64,000 bases of DNA from Nibribacter roseus (lineage in GTDB: Bacteria; Bacteroidota; Bacteroidia; Cytophagales; Hymenobacteraceae): the NCBI RefSeq assembly GCF_042662225.1, contig NZ_JBHSYQ010000015.1, forward strand, positions 62,001 to 126,000, read 5' to 3'. The notes beneath the pieces were generated by a model. That model was given only the letters and a program-made list of their open reading frames with translations, ran no database searches and was not told the DNA's origin. This document shows positions 43,688 to 52,411 of the stretch, piece by piece. Made by a program: the position numbers and the translations under genes. Position 1 is the stretch's first letter, and the number at the start of each line of letters is the position of its first letter.

Positions 43688-44974
43688 ATGGTTACCACTT
43701 CTGTTTCTTCAACCCCAACAACTATAGAACCAAAGCAATCGCAGGCTCGCCCAATTCTAATTATTGGATGCCTATTCTTTATTTTTGGTTTTATCACATG
43801 GCTAAATTCTGTGTTGATTCCATACTTGCAGATAGCCTGTGAGTTGAACAACATGGAGTCATACTTTGTAGCCTTTGCCTTTTATATTTCTTACCTGGTG
43901 ATGGCAGTGCCCTCTGCTTGGGTGCTAAAAGTAACCGGATTCAAAAAGGGAATGTCTTTAGGGTTGGTAGTGATGGCCATTGGAGCGCTCATATTTATAC
44001 CGGCTGCCTACACCCGCACATATACCTTGTTCTTGTTGGGTTTATTTGTACAGGGAACTGGTTTGGCTGTTTTGCAATCTGCCGCTAATCCCTACATTAC
44101 CATTTTGGGCCCCAGTGAAAGCGCTGCCAAGCGCATCAGCATTATGGGTATTTGCAATAAAGTGGCCGGTGCGTTGGCGCCTATTATTTTAGGTGCCATT
44201 GCTCTGAATGATGCAGATGTGCTAGTGAAGAAACTGGAGGTGATGAATCCTGCTCAAAAAGCATTAGAACTGAACGCTTTGGCTGAGAGGGTGGTAGTTC
44301 CGTATCTGGTGATTATTGCCGTTCTGGTGACTTTGGCTTTTATAGTGTATAAATCTTCTCTGCCTGAAATTGATACCGATAAAGAAGATGGAAGTGTAGC
44401 CGTTGGTAAAACGAATAAGACCAGTATTTTCCAATTCAAGTCTTTGATATTAGGCACTATAGCCATGTTTTTATATGTAGGGGTGGAAGTAATTGCCGGA
44501 GACACCATCATTAGCTATGGTGCTACGCAAGGAATTCCATTTGCTACGGCTAAATTCTTTACCACCTGTACCCTGTTTGCCATGATTGCTGGCTATTTGA
44601 TAGGTATTGTGGTTATACCTAAATTCATTTCACAAGAAAAGGCTCTGCAGATTAGTGCTGTGGTGGGGGTATTGTTTACTATTGCAGCTATATTTTCAAC
44701 CGGGGTAACATCTGTTGTGTTCATCTCTTTGTTAGGGTTGGCAAACGCTTTGGTTTTTCCGGCCATTTGGCCTTTAGCCATTAAAGGTTTGGGCAGATTT
44801 ACCAAGATAGGCTCTTCGTTTTTAATTATGGCACTGGCCGGTGGCGCCGTATTGCCACTGTTGTACGGTGCGTTAGCCGATCATTGGAATCCGCAGCAGG
44901 CCTATTGGATTTGTGTGCCTTGTTACCTGTTTGTTCTGTACTATGCCACTTTCGGGCATAAGTCAAAAGCATAA
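43688..44974 (+). CDS. FucP/GluP/NagP-family sugar MFS transporter
   Basis: A 428-residue inner-membrane transporter with about 12 hydrophobic segments. Signature blocks are LIIGCLFFIFGFITWLNSVLIP at the first helix region and VQGTGLAVLQSAANPYITILGP, characteristic of the FucP/GluP family, which includes glucose/galactose, fucose and N-acetylglucosamine carriers. In this operon the last is the best guess (inference). It imports the monosaccharide released in the periplasm for the kinase/nucleotidyltransferase pathway. The 172-base gap before it may carry a separate promoter. A palindrome copy follows. Confidence 0.87.
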   Translation: MVTTSVSSTPTTIEPKQSQARPILIIGCLFFIFGFITWLNSVLIPYLQIACELNNMESYFVAFAFYISYLVMAVPSAWVLKVTGFKKGMSLGLVVMAIGALIFIPAAYTRTYTLFLLGLFVQGTGLAVLQSAANPYITILGPSESAAKRISIMGICNKVAGALAPIILGAIALNDADVLVKKLEVMNPAQKALELNALAERVVVPYLVIIAVLVTLAFIVYKSSLPEIDTDKEDGSVAVGKTNKTSIFQFKSLILGTIAMFLYVGVEVIAGDTIISYGATQGIPFATAKFFTTCTLFAMIAGYLIGIVVIPKFISQEKALQISAVVGVLFTIAAIFSTGVTSVVFISLLGLANALVFPAIWPLAIKGLGRFTKIGSSFLIMALAGGAVLPLLYGALADHWNPQQAYWICVPCYLFVLYYATFGHKSKA

Positions 44975-45000
44975 CACCATAGAAGTAATTTAGCTCTAAT

Positions 45001-45050
45001 TGCGTTTGTTTTAGGCCTGTTTTCGCAAAAAAAGGTCTAAAACACACGCA
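45001..45050. repeat. Intergenic palindrome family, copy 9
   Basis: TGCGTTTGTTTTAGGCCTGTTTT pairs imperfectly with AAAAAAGGTCTAAAACACACGCA, 26 bases after the transporter stop. Confidence 0.7.
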
Positions 45051-45178
45051 GCGCAATAACCAAAAGCAGAGGCAAAATCTCTTTCGCTCAGCCTTTGGGT
45101 TCTTATACTTGTGAGAAAGCAAGTTATAGACCTATGGGCATACTTATTAAAATCAAGCAACAGTAAAGATTTAACAGC

Positions 45179-47110
45179 ATGAAGAAGGATTCATCAATGG
45201 TTATCAGGTGGCGGGTGCCATTTAATATTCTTATACTATTCGCTTGGGTAGCTTTATCTCAGTTGACCGTATTGAGTGCTTCTGCCCAGTCCGTGAACTT
45301 ACCAGATGCAACTGAAATTCCTTCCCATCCAAGAATTTTACTGCTGAATGGAGAAGAGAAAGGAATCAAGAAGACTGTCAAGGCTGATAAGAATTGGAAG
45401 AAGGCGCATGAGATGATTATAAAGGAAAGCATATCAATGCTCTCCCAGAAGCCAGCACAAAGGAAATTGAATGGTATCCGTTTGCTTCCAGTCTCCAGAG
45501 AAAGTATTCGCCGCATCTTCTATTTGTCTTACGCATGGCGTATGACCAAAGACAAAAGGTTTCTGGAAAGGGCAGAAAAAGAACTATTAACCGTTGCCGC
45601 CTTTGAAGACTGGAATCCCCAGCACTACCTTGATGTGGCAGAAATGACATTGGCTGTTTCTATTGGCTATGACTGGTTGTTTCATGATTTAACACCTCAA
45701 ACAAAAACTACTCTTAAAGAAGCAATTATAACCAAAGGGCTGGAGCCTTCTATGTTGCCCAGGAACAATTCATGGGTTCAGCGTACGAACAATTGGAACC
45801 AAGTCTGCAATGCAGGTATGGCATTTGGGGCAATTGCCGTGTATGAAGACCGGCCGGAGCTTGCTAAGCAAATCATAGAAAGAGCTATCAAGTCTGTTCC
45901 TCTGGTTATGGCTGGATATGCCCCATCCGGTGCATATCCAGAAGGTTATACCTATTGGGGATACGGAACCACCTTCAATATATTATTTATTGATGCTCTG
46001 CAAAGAGCCTTTGGTACCGACTACGGATTAGCCTCTTTGCCTGGCTTTCTAAATACTGGGCATTTCGTGCAGCACATGGTAGGCCCTACCGGAAAAAGCT
46101 ATAACTACTCTGACGGAACAGAATCCACTGAATTGAATCCGGCTATGTTTTGGTTGGCAAAGAGACAGCAGGATTATTCCATATTGTTTACTGAAAAAGA
46201 GTATTTGAGAGAAGATCCGGAATTGGTGAAAAACAGAATGCTACCTGCTGCATTGATTTGGGGCGCCGGTGTGAAGACAAAGAAAATTGAGGCACCAAAA
46301 GAGCTGATATGGGTAGGGCACGGCGCAACCCCTGTCGCCTTAATGCGAACCTCTTGGACCGATAAAAATTCTATTTATGTAGGTTTTAAAGGAGGTAGCC
46401 CCTCTGGAAGCCATGCGCAAATGGACATTGGTTCCTTTGTGATGGATGCTAATAACGAGAGGTGGGCAATGGATCTTGGTATGCAAGATTACACCACTCT
46501 TGAGGCCAAGGGTGTGGCGCTTTGGGATTACAGGCAGAACGGCCAACGTTGGGAGGTGCTCCGTCACAACAACCTTTTCCACAATACCCTTGCTCTGAAC
46601 AACAGCCTGCAGTTGGTAAAGGGCTTTGCGCCTATTACAGGCTATTCTGATGAATCTTCATTTTTAAGCGCGGTTGCAGACCTTTCGTCTATTTACAATA
46701 ACAATGTGTTGGCCGCTGAAAGAGGGGTGGCAATAGTAGACAATAATTATGTGGTTGTTCGGGATGAAATTAAGACCAACAATAAACAAACCACTGTACG
46801 TTGGTCTATGGTTACTCCTGCCCAGGTAACAATTAAAGCTGATGGAACTGCCGAGCTCACTCAGAACGGAAAAATGGTTCAGTTAAAGGCTTTTGGCCCT
46901 TCGAAAATCACCTTTAAAACCTGGAAGACAGAGCCAATCAAGGATTTTGATATGGAAAACCCTGGCACTATAGTAGTTGGCTTTGAAACAGAATTGCCTG
47001 CAAACACTGAATCAGCACTAACTGTTTTACTAGTTCCTGAAAAGGCTACTGTGCAGCCAGAGATGCAAAACATGTCTTTGAAAAAGTGGCCTTTGAAAAA
47101 GGCGCAATAG
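45179..47110 (+). CDS. Heparinase II/III-like polysaccharide lyase
   Basis: A 643-residue secreted protein of the heparinase II/III-like superfamily: signal peptide (about residues 15-38), a helical N-terminal toroid with the conserved NNWNQVCNAGMAFGAIAV block, and a beta-sandwich C-terminal half starting near WVGHGATPVALMR with FKGGSPSGSHAQMDIGSFVMD. Lyases of this type cut uronic-acid linkages by beta-elimination and create the unsaturated ends that GH88 removes. The PL family number and substrate cannot be assigned from sequence alone. It is followed by a DUF4886 gene 40 bases later. Confidence 0.82.
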   Translation: MKKDSSMVIRWRVPFNILILFAWVALSQLTVLSASAQSVNLPDATEIPSHPRILLLNGEEKGIKKTVKADKNWKKAHEMIIKESISMLSQKPAQRKLNGIRLLPVSRESIRRIFYLSYAWRMTKDKRFLERAEKELLTVAAFEDWNPQHYLDVAEMTLAVSIGYDWLFHDLTPQTKTTLKEAIITKGLEPSMLPRNNSWVQRTNNWNQVCNAGMAFGAIAVYEDRPELAKQIIERAIKSVPLVMAGYAPSGAYPEGYTYWGYGTTFNILFIDALQRAFGTDYGLASLPGFLNTGHFVQHMVGPTGKSYNYSDGTESTELNPAMFWLAKRQQDYSILFTEKEYLREDPELVKNRMLPAALIWGAGVKTKKIEAPKELIWVGHGATPVALMRTSWTDKNSIYVGFKGGSPSGSHAQMDIGSFVMDANNERWAMDLGMQDYTTLEAKGVALWDYRQNGQRWEVLRHNNLFHNTLALNNSLQLVKGFAPITGYSDESSFLSAVADLSSIYNNNVLAAERGVAIVDNNYVVVRDEIKTNNKQTTVRWSMVTPAQVTIKADGTAELTQNGKMVQLKAFGPSKITFKTWKTEPIKDFDMENPGTIVVGFETELPANTESALTVLLVPEKATVQPEMQNMSLKKWPLKKAQ

Positions 47111-47150
47111 GTATTACCCATAAAACTGCTTCGAATAAAAATTAAACTCA

Positions 47151-48125
47151 ATGTCAGCTCTTAAAAGTATATTCCCCTTATTCTTCTTTGTTGCCTTTCT
47201 GCTGAACAATGCCTTTGGCTTTTCTTCGTCAGCAGAATTACTTGAATCAAAAAAAGCTAAAGGTAAGGTTGTTCGACTGTTTATAATTGGCAACAGCTTT
47301 TCACAAAACGCTTCCAGGTTTTTACCTCAGCTTGCCAAAGAAAAAGGTCATGAGTTGATTTTAGGAAGAGCGGAAATAGGTGGGGCTTCCCTGCAACGGC
47401 ATTGGGATACAGTTGTGGCCCATGAAGCTGATCCAAAGGACCCAAAAGGGAATGCTTACGGGGGAAAGTCTTTAAAAGTGCTTTTGTCAGAAGGGGAGTG
47501 GGATATAGTAACCATCCAACAGAATTCTATGAACACCCCTTGGCTTGATACTTACCAGCCCTACGCTAGAAATCTATACGAATTCATAAAGAAGCTACAG
47601 CCCAATGCCGAGGTGATCTTGCATCAGACTTGGGCATACCGGGCAGACGCAAAAGTGTTTGGTTTAGTAGCTGACAAAGAGCATGCAAAAGACCAGAAAG
47701 AGATGTGGGAGAAGTCTAGAGCCAATTACCACGCAATAGCTAAGGAACTAGATTTGCGGTTATTGCCTGTAGGTGATGCATTTTGGCAAGTTAGCTCAGA
47801 CAAAAAGTGGGGTTATAAAAAAGACCCAAACTATGATTTCAACAATCCGGCTCATCCGGCTATGCCCAACCAAGCTAATTCACTGCATGCCGGCTACCGT
47901 TGGCATAATAAAAACCTAATTTTCGATGCAAACCATGCTAACGTAGCTGGGGAGTTCTTAGGATCTTTAGTTTGGTACGGAGTCTTATTTAATGAGTCGC
48001 CTACTAAATTAGATTTTGTGCCAGAGAATGTATCTCCTGAGTTTGGGGCTTATTTGAAAAAAGTAGCTAAAAAAGAGGTGAAGAAAAGCAAGAAATATTC
48101 TTTTGGTAAAATTGCCAGAAGTTGA
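47151..48125 (+). CDS. DUF4886 (SGNH-like) secreted protein
   Basis: A 324-residue secreted protein (signal peptide about residues 1-28) with the DUF4886 SGNH-like fold: the nucleophile block FIIGNSFSQNA with Ser49, an EVILHQTW strand and the C-terminal DANHANVAGEF, which supplies the Asp/His. It is a probable esterase acting on substituted glycans (inference). The tail is a basic Lys-rich stretch. It is coupled with the heparinase-like gene and may deacylate the substrate before cleavage. Confidence 0.8.
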   Translation: MSALKSIFPLFFFVAFLLNNAFGFSSSAELLESKKAKGKVVRLFIIGNSFSQNASRFLPQLAKEKGHELILGRAEIGGASLQRHWDTVVAHEADPKDPKGNAYGGKSLKVLLSEGEWDIVTIQQNSMNTPWLDTYQPYARNLYEFIKKLQPNAEVILHQTWAYRADAKVFGLVADKEHAKDQKEMWEKSRANYHAIAKELDLRLLPVGDAFWQVSSDKKWGYKKDPNYDFNNPAHPAMPNQANSLHAGYRWHNKNLIFDANHANVAGEFLGSLVWYGVLFNESPTKLDFVPENVSPEFGAYLKKVAKKEVKKSKKYSFGKIARS

Positions 48126-48395
48126 CAGCTCAAATGTTGTAAGAGCCTAACATTGATGTAGGCTATAATCTGAGGCACGTTTCTTTGTGGCGGATTTAAT
48201 TAACAGCAGAGCGCTTCAGGATAGATCAGTGGGTCACATTTTCGTTACCTCTTCGGTAGCGTAACTGTTAGTACATTTGAAATTGCTACTTGATGTTATT
48301 TCTGGTTTTGTAGCGAAATGCTAAAATTAGACGTGCTACTCTTTTCAATGCACTCAATAAAGGCCACATCTACCAAATGGGAAAAAATATCATTA

Positions 48396-48410
48396 GCGTT
48401 ATCGAGCACA
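48396..48410 (-). promoter_or_regulatory. Operator-like word TGTGCTCGATAACGC (minus strand)
   Basis: Reads GCGTTATCGAGCACA on the plus strand. It is preceded by AAAAAATATCAT, as is the copy at 48938. Confidence 0.55.
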
Positions 48411-48906
48411 CATTGTTTCGCATTTTCAGATTTGATTCCATATCTTCAGGATGTGAGGTTAAAAAGGTATGATGTTGAATTTTGATCTCTTTTAATCTGG
48501 TATATAATTAATTGAGGCTAAGTAGTTTAATTAGAGGTAAGCACGGCTTAGTATTGGCTCCAGTTAAAATATGGCCTATGTCCTACTTTAATTTTCTGAC
48601 TCTGCTACAACAACTATTTCCCATTTCTTTTAAAAGAATTGAATCTAACCTAAAGTTAGAAGCGGCATCACCTAAAGAAAGATTCAAGTAATTTGCGCCT
48701 TTTTAATAGAGTTGAAGCTAGAAATTGTTGTTTGTAACTTCAGCTGTGAAAGAAAATTACTCTGTACAGAGTGATATAGTTAAACAGTTGACTTAGCACG
48801 ATCAGGCAAGTAGTTTAATAATAGAGATTTAAGCACAGTCCCTCTCCCTCAAATCAATAATTCACAAAAAAAAGCTGCTTGAGGTGGAAGAATTTAAGCT
48901 TGTTAA

Positions 48907-48950
48907 GTGCTCGAACACATAATGAAAAAAATATCATGTTATCGAGCACA
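48907..48950. promoter_or_regulatory. Paired operator-like element upstream of the SusC gene
   Basis: GTGCTCGAACAC (48907-48918) and GTTATCGAGCACA (48938-48950), 31 bases apart, matching the layout at 40318-40360. It lies about 260 bases before the SusC start. Confidence 0.58.
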
Positions 48951-49211
48951 TTTTTTCTTGCTTTTAATAAAATAAGAAAATATCTTTAGTCTTGAATACA
49001 AAATGTTAACAGATTGTATTTGGTGTGGAAGGCTTTTGTGAATGTGTTTAAGTGCCTATAAAACTTCTAATAGGAGTAATTTAATTAAAAGTTTGCCTTA
49101 CAGCCTCACAATTCCCTCGCAGATACGCCCATTAATGTGGCTCTCGGAACAATCAATATCTACTGGTCTAAATTTTAATCGTGATCTACCTAACAAACAA
49201 AAAGTTTAAAC

Positions 49212-52200
49212 ATGAAGAATAATTCTACAAGCTATGATTGTGCCCTTAGTTATAGGGGCAAGTCTTCTTCCTGCTCATTTTGGCGGGTGGGGCTTTTAAA
49301 GTGTGCAGCTAGGGGCTTTAGTCTGTTGTTGTTCACTTTATGTCTGTTTTCGTTAGACGCCCATGCTCAGCATGTACTGCGGGGTAAAGTGGTTGACGAG
49401 AAAAACGAACCCTTAATAGGTGCCACAGTTATTATCAAAGGAACTACCAGCGGTTCTTCCACAGACTATGATGGAAGATTTGTGATGGAGGTGCCTACTG
49501 CTCAAACGGTGTTGCAGATTAGCTATTTGGGCTATGAAACAATGGAAACTCCTGCAGGAGCTGAGCGGGATAGAACATTTTCTCTGAAACCTGACCAAGC
49601 TAAAATAGGTGAGGTTGTGGTAGTAGGTTTCGGTGTGCAGGAAAAAGAAAGCATGGTGTCATCAGTGGCAACGGTAAAAGGAGAACAGCTCCGTATGCCA
49701 ACCAGAAACCTCTCAAATAACCTTGCTGGTCAGGTTGCGGGTATGATTGCTGTGCAACGTAGTGGCGAGCCGGGTTATGATAATTCTGAATTCTTTATTA
49801 GAGGTATGTCTACCTTTGCCGGCAGTAACTCTCCTCTTGTTTTAGTGGACGGGGTCCCAAGAAGCTTGTATGACATTGAGCCGGATGAAATAGAAACGCT
49901 GACTCTTTTGAAAGATGCAACTGCTACGGCAATATATGGTGCGGAAGGTGCTAACGGTGTTCTTTTAATTACCTCCAAAAGGGGTAAAGCGCAAAAAACA
50001 ACTATTACTTACCGTGGTGAGACCAGTATACAGTCTCCTACGCGTGCTCCAAGGTATGCCAATTCTTATGATTATCTGCGTTTGTACAACGAAGCATTAG
50101 TGAATGAAGGCGGGTCTCCTGTATTTAGCGACGACATCCTAGAAAAGTACAGAACTGGTGAAGACCCAGACCTGTACCCGAACAGTAACTGGTGGGATAT
50201 TATCATGCGAGAGCATACTTGGAACACCAGGCATACCTTAAATTTTAGAGGTGGAGGTGAGCGTTTCCGCTTCTTTACATCCGGTGCCTATTTCCAAGAG
50301 TCTGGCTACTATAAAGTAAACCCAGAGTTTAGTAAAGACAATGGATTGAAGCGCTATAATTTAAGAAACAATGTAGATATAGATGTTACTAAAACTACTC
50401 TTTTAAGAGTAGACTTAGCGGGGCAATATGTGCAGACAACTTTCCCTGGGTTTGGAGCTAACACAATCTTTGAGAGAATCTCAAGAATCCCTCCGCACCT
50501 ATTTCCTGCTCGCTATTCAAATGGTATGCTTGGGCAGCACCCGCAATGGAACGGTAATAAAACCAGCCCTTATGTAGCCATTGTTGAGTCGGGTTATGCA
50601 AAAGAATGGCGTACCATGATTCAAAGCCGGGTAGATTTAGAACAAAAATTAGATTTCATCACCGAAGGTCTAAAAATCAGGGGAGCTGCCTCTTATGACG
50701 CAGATGGACAATTCAGAGCTACCAGAGGCAAAACTCCCAATACGTACAATGCAACTGGTAGAGATGCAGACGGCAATTTAATCCTCACTCAGATTCAAAG
50801 AGCAACACCTTTCGGAGAGCCAGGAGAATCTAACAGTGCAAGCAAAAGAATCTACCTGGAATCAGCCTTAGATTATAAAAGAAAAATAGGTAAGCATGAT
50901 ATCAATGCCTTAGCACTTTATTACCAAAAAGAGAACCAACTCCATAATAACGCTTTGGCCTACCGCACTATGGGTATGGTCGGGCGTGTTACGTATGCTT
51001 TTGACAACCGTTATTCCATAGAAGGTAGCTTTGGGTCTACGGGCAGTGAGAACTTTGCAAAGGGGTATCGTTTCGGATTTTTCCCGGCGGTAGGTGTTGC
51101 CTGGAATGTGGCAAATGAGGCTTTCTTCCCTGAGGCGTTAAAAAGTACCTTCCAGACCTTAAAGTTCAGAGGTTCTATTGGACGTACTGGTAATGATGAT
51201 ATCCTTGGGGACGGTAACAGGTTCCCATACAGACCTACGTTCAACACCAATGCACCAGGGTACAGCTGGGGTATAGGAAGCTCTGGGGCTTTAAATAGCA
51301 TAGGCGGGATAAATGAGGGAAAATTTGCTTCCCCTTTCCTTTCTTGGGAAATAGAAATGAAACGGAACATTGGTATTGACCTTACCATGTGGAATGGAAG
51401 GGTGAGCATTGTGGCGGACTATTTCAACAACCACAGAAGCAATATTTTGATGCAAAGACGGACCATTTCTGGGGTAGCTGGTTTTAGAGAGTCTCCATTT
51501 CAGAATTTTGGGCAAGTAACTAATAAAGGATTTGATGGTAGCATTGAGCTGAGACATACTATTGGTGACTGGACTTTTAGTGGTAGAGGAAATTATACTT
51601 TTGCCCGCAACAGAATCACTGAAATAGATGAAATTCCACAAGTTCATGAATGGATGAATGTTACAGGAACAAGGTTGAATAGTGTAGGTAGTATGCTAAT
51701 TGCGGAAAGATTATTTGAGGAAAGTGATTTTGATGTTACCATGGGTACAAATGGTAAGAAGCAGTACACCCTAAAAGAGGGTATAGCTACTAAAAATGAT
51801 TTCCCTAACCCACTTCCGGGTGATATCAAATATAAAGATTTAAACAATGATGGTGTTGTAGATGATTTTGATAGAACTATAGACCAATTTGACCCATACA
51901 TTCCAGAGATTATTTATGGTTTCGGTTTAAATGTGATGTATAAAGGCTTCTATGGTAGTGTATTTTTCCAAGGGGCAGATAATGTTACTGTGAACCTGAA
52001 CAACCAAGCAAATGCATTTATGCCCTTCCATTGGGGTTTAACAGAAAGCAACGTACGCCAGGAAATTGTAGAATCAAGATGGACTGAAGAAAATCCTTCC
52101 CAAGATGTATTCTTCCCTCGTCTCAGACAACAGAGTATGGGTAATACTAACACCCTTAGCACTTGGTGGCTAAGAGACGGTGCATTCTTAAGACTGAAGA

Positions 52201-52400
52201 ATGTGGAGTTTGGTTATAATTTTGGACCAAAAGTGTTGGCTTTAGGCAGAATGAAGGCAGCAAGAATTTACTTAATGGGGCAAAACGTGACCGTATGGGA
52301 TGAGGTGCAGATGTATGACCCAGAACTGGGGAATAGTGCGGGCGGTACAAGGTACCCTTTGCCTAGAATGTGGACCGGTGGTTTAGAAGTTACCTTTTAA
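49212..52400 (+). CDS. SusC/RagA-type TonB-dependent outer-membrane transporter
   Basis: A 1062-residue TonB-linked transporter that imports oligosaccharides with its SusD partner. A long N-terminus (about 50 residues before DAHAQ) carries the signal peptide. A CarboxypepD_reg-like domain follows (VLRGKVVDEKNEPLIGATV, about 55-130), then the TonB box region GEVVVVGFG, the plug domain (VLVDGVPRSLYDIEPDEIET) with the LLKDATATAIYGAEGANGV motif, and a large barrel ending GGTRYPLPRMWTGGLEVTF. The next gene begins 11 bases after its stop and is the SusD lipoprotein, so they form a PUL core pair. The closest upstream signals are the operator-like words. Confidence 0.95.
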   Translation: MKNNSTSYDCALSYRGKSSSCSFWRVGLLKCAARGFSLLLFTLCLFSLDAHAQHVLRGKVVDEKNEPLIGATVIIKGTTSGSSTDYDGRFVMEVPTAQTVLQISYLGYETMETPAGAERDRTFSLKPDQAKIGEVVVVGFGVQEKESMVSSVATVKGEQLRMPTRNLSNNLAGQVAGMIAVQRSGEPGYDNSEFFIRGMSTFAGSNSPLVLVDGVPRSLYDIEPDEIETLTLLKDATATAIYGAEGANGVLLITSKRGKAQKTTITYRGETSIQSPTRAPRYANSYDYLRLYNEALVNEGGSPVFSDDILEKYRTGEDPDLYPNSNWWDIIMREHTWNTRHTLNFRGGGERFRFFTSGAYFQESGYYKVNPEFSKDNGLKRYNLRNNVDIDVTKTTLLRVDLAGQYVQTTFPGFGANTIFERISRIPPHLFPARYSNGMLGQHPQWNGNKTSPYVAIVESGYAKEWRTMIQSRVDLEQKLDFITEGLKIRGAASYDADGQFRATRGKTPNTYNATGRDADGNLILTQIQRATPFGEPGESNSASKRIYLESALDYKRKIGKHDINALALYYQKENQLHNNALAYRTMGMVGRVTYAFDNRYSIEGSFGSTGSENFAKGYRFGFFPAVGVAWNVANEAFFPEALKSTFQTLKFRGSIGRTGNDDILGDGNRFPYRPTFNTNAPGYSWGIGSSGALNSIGGINEGKFASPFLSWEIEMKRNIGIDLTMWNGRVSIVADYFNNHRSNILMQRRTISGVAGFRESPFQNFGQVTNKGFDGSIELRHTIGDWTFSGRGNYTFARNRITEIDEIPQVHEWMNVTGTRLNSVGSMLIAERLFEESDFDVTMGTNGKKQYTLKEGIATKNDFPNPLPGDIKYKDLNNDGVVDDFDRTIDQFDPYIPEIIYGFGLNVMYKGFYGSVFFQGADNVTVNLNNQANAFMPFHWGLTESNVRQEIVESRWTEENPSQDVFFPRLRQQSMGNTNTLSTWWLRDGAFLRLKNVEFGYNFGPKVLALGRMKAARIYLMGQNVTVWDEVQMYDPELGNSAGGTRYPLPRMWTGGLEVTF

Positions 52401-52411
52401 TTAAAAGCGAC

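Larger units (their letters stand above)
48126..49211. other. Large non-coding region upstream of SusC with three operator-like words
   Basis: 1086 AT-rich bases with no credible gene. Operator-like words lie at 48396-48410, 48907-48918 and 48938-48950. The long leader before susC may also hold an uncharacterised regulatory RNA; none could be identified by eye. Confidence 0.5.
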
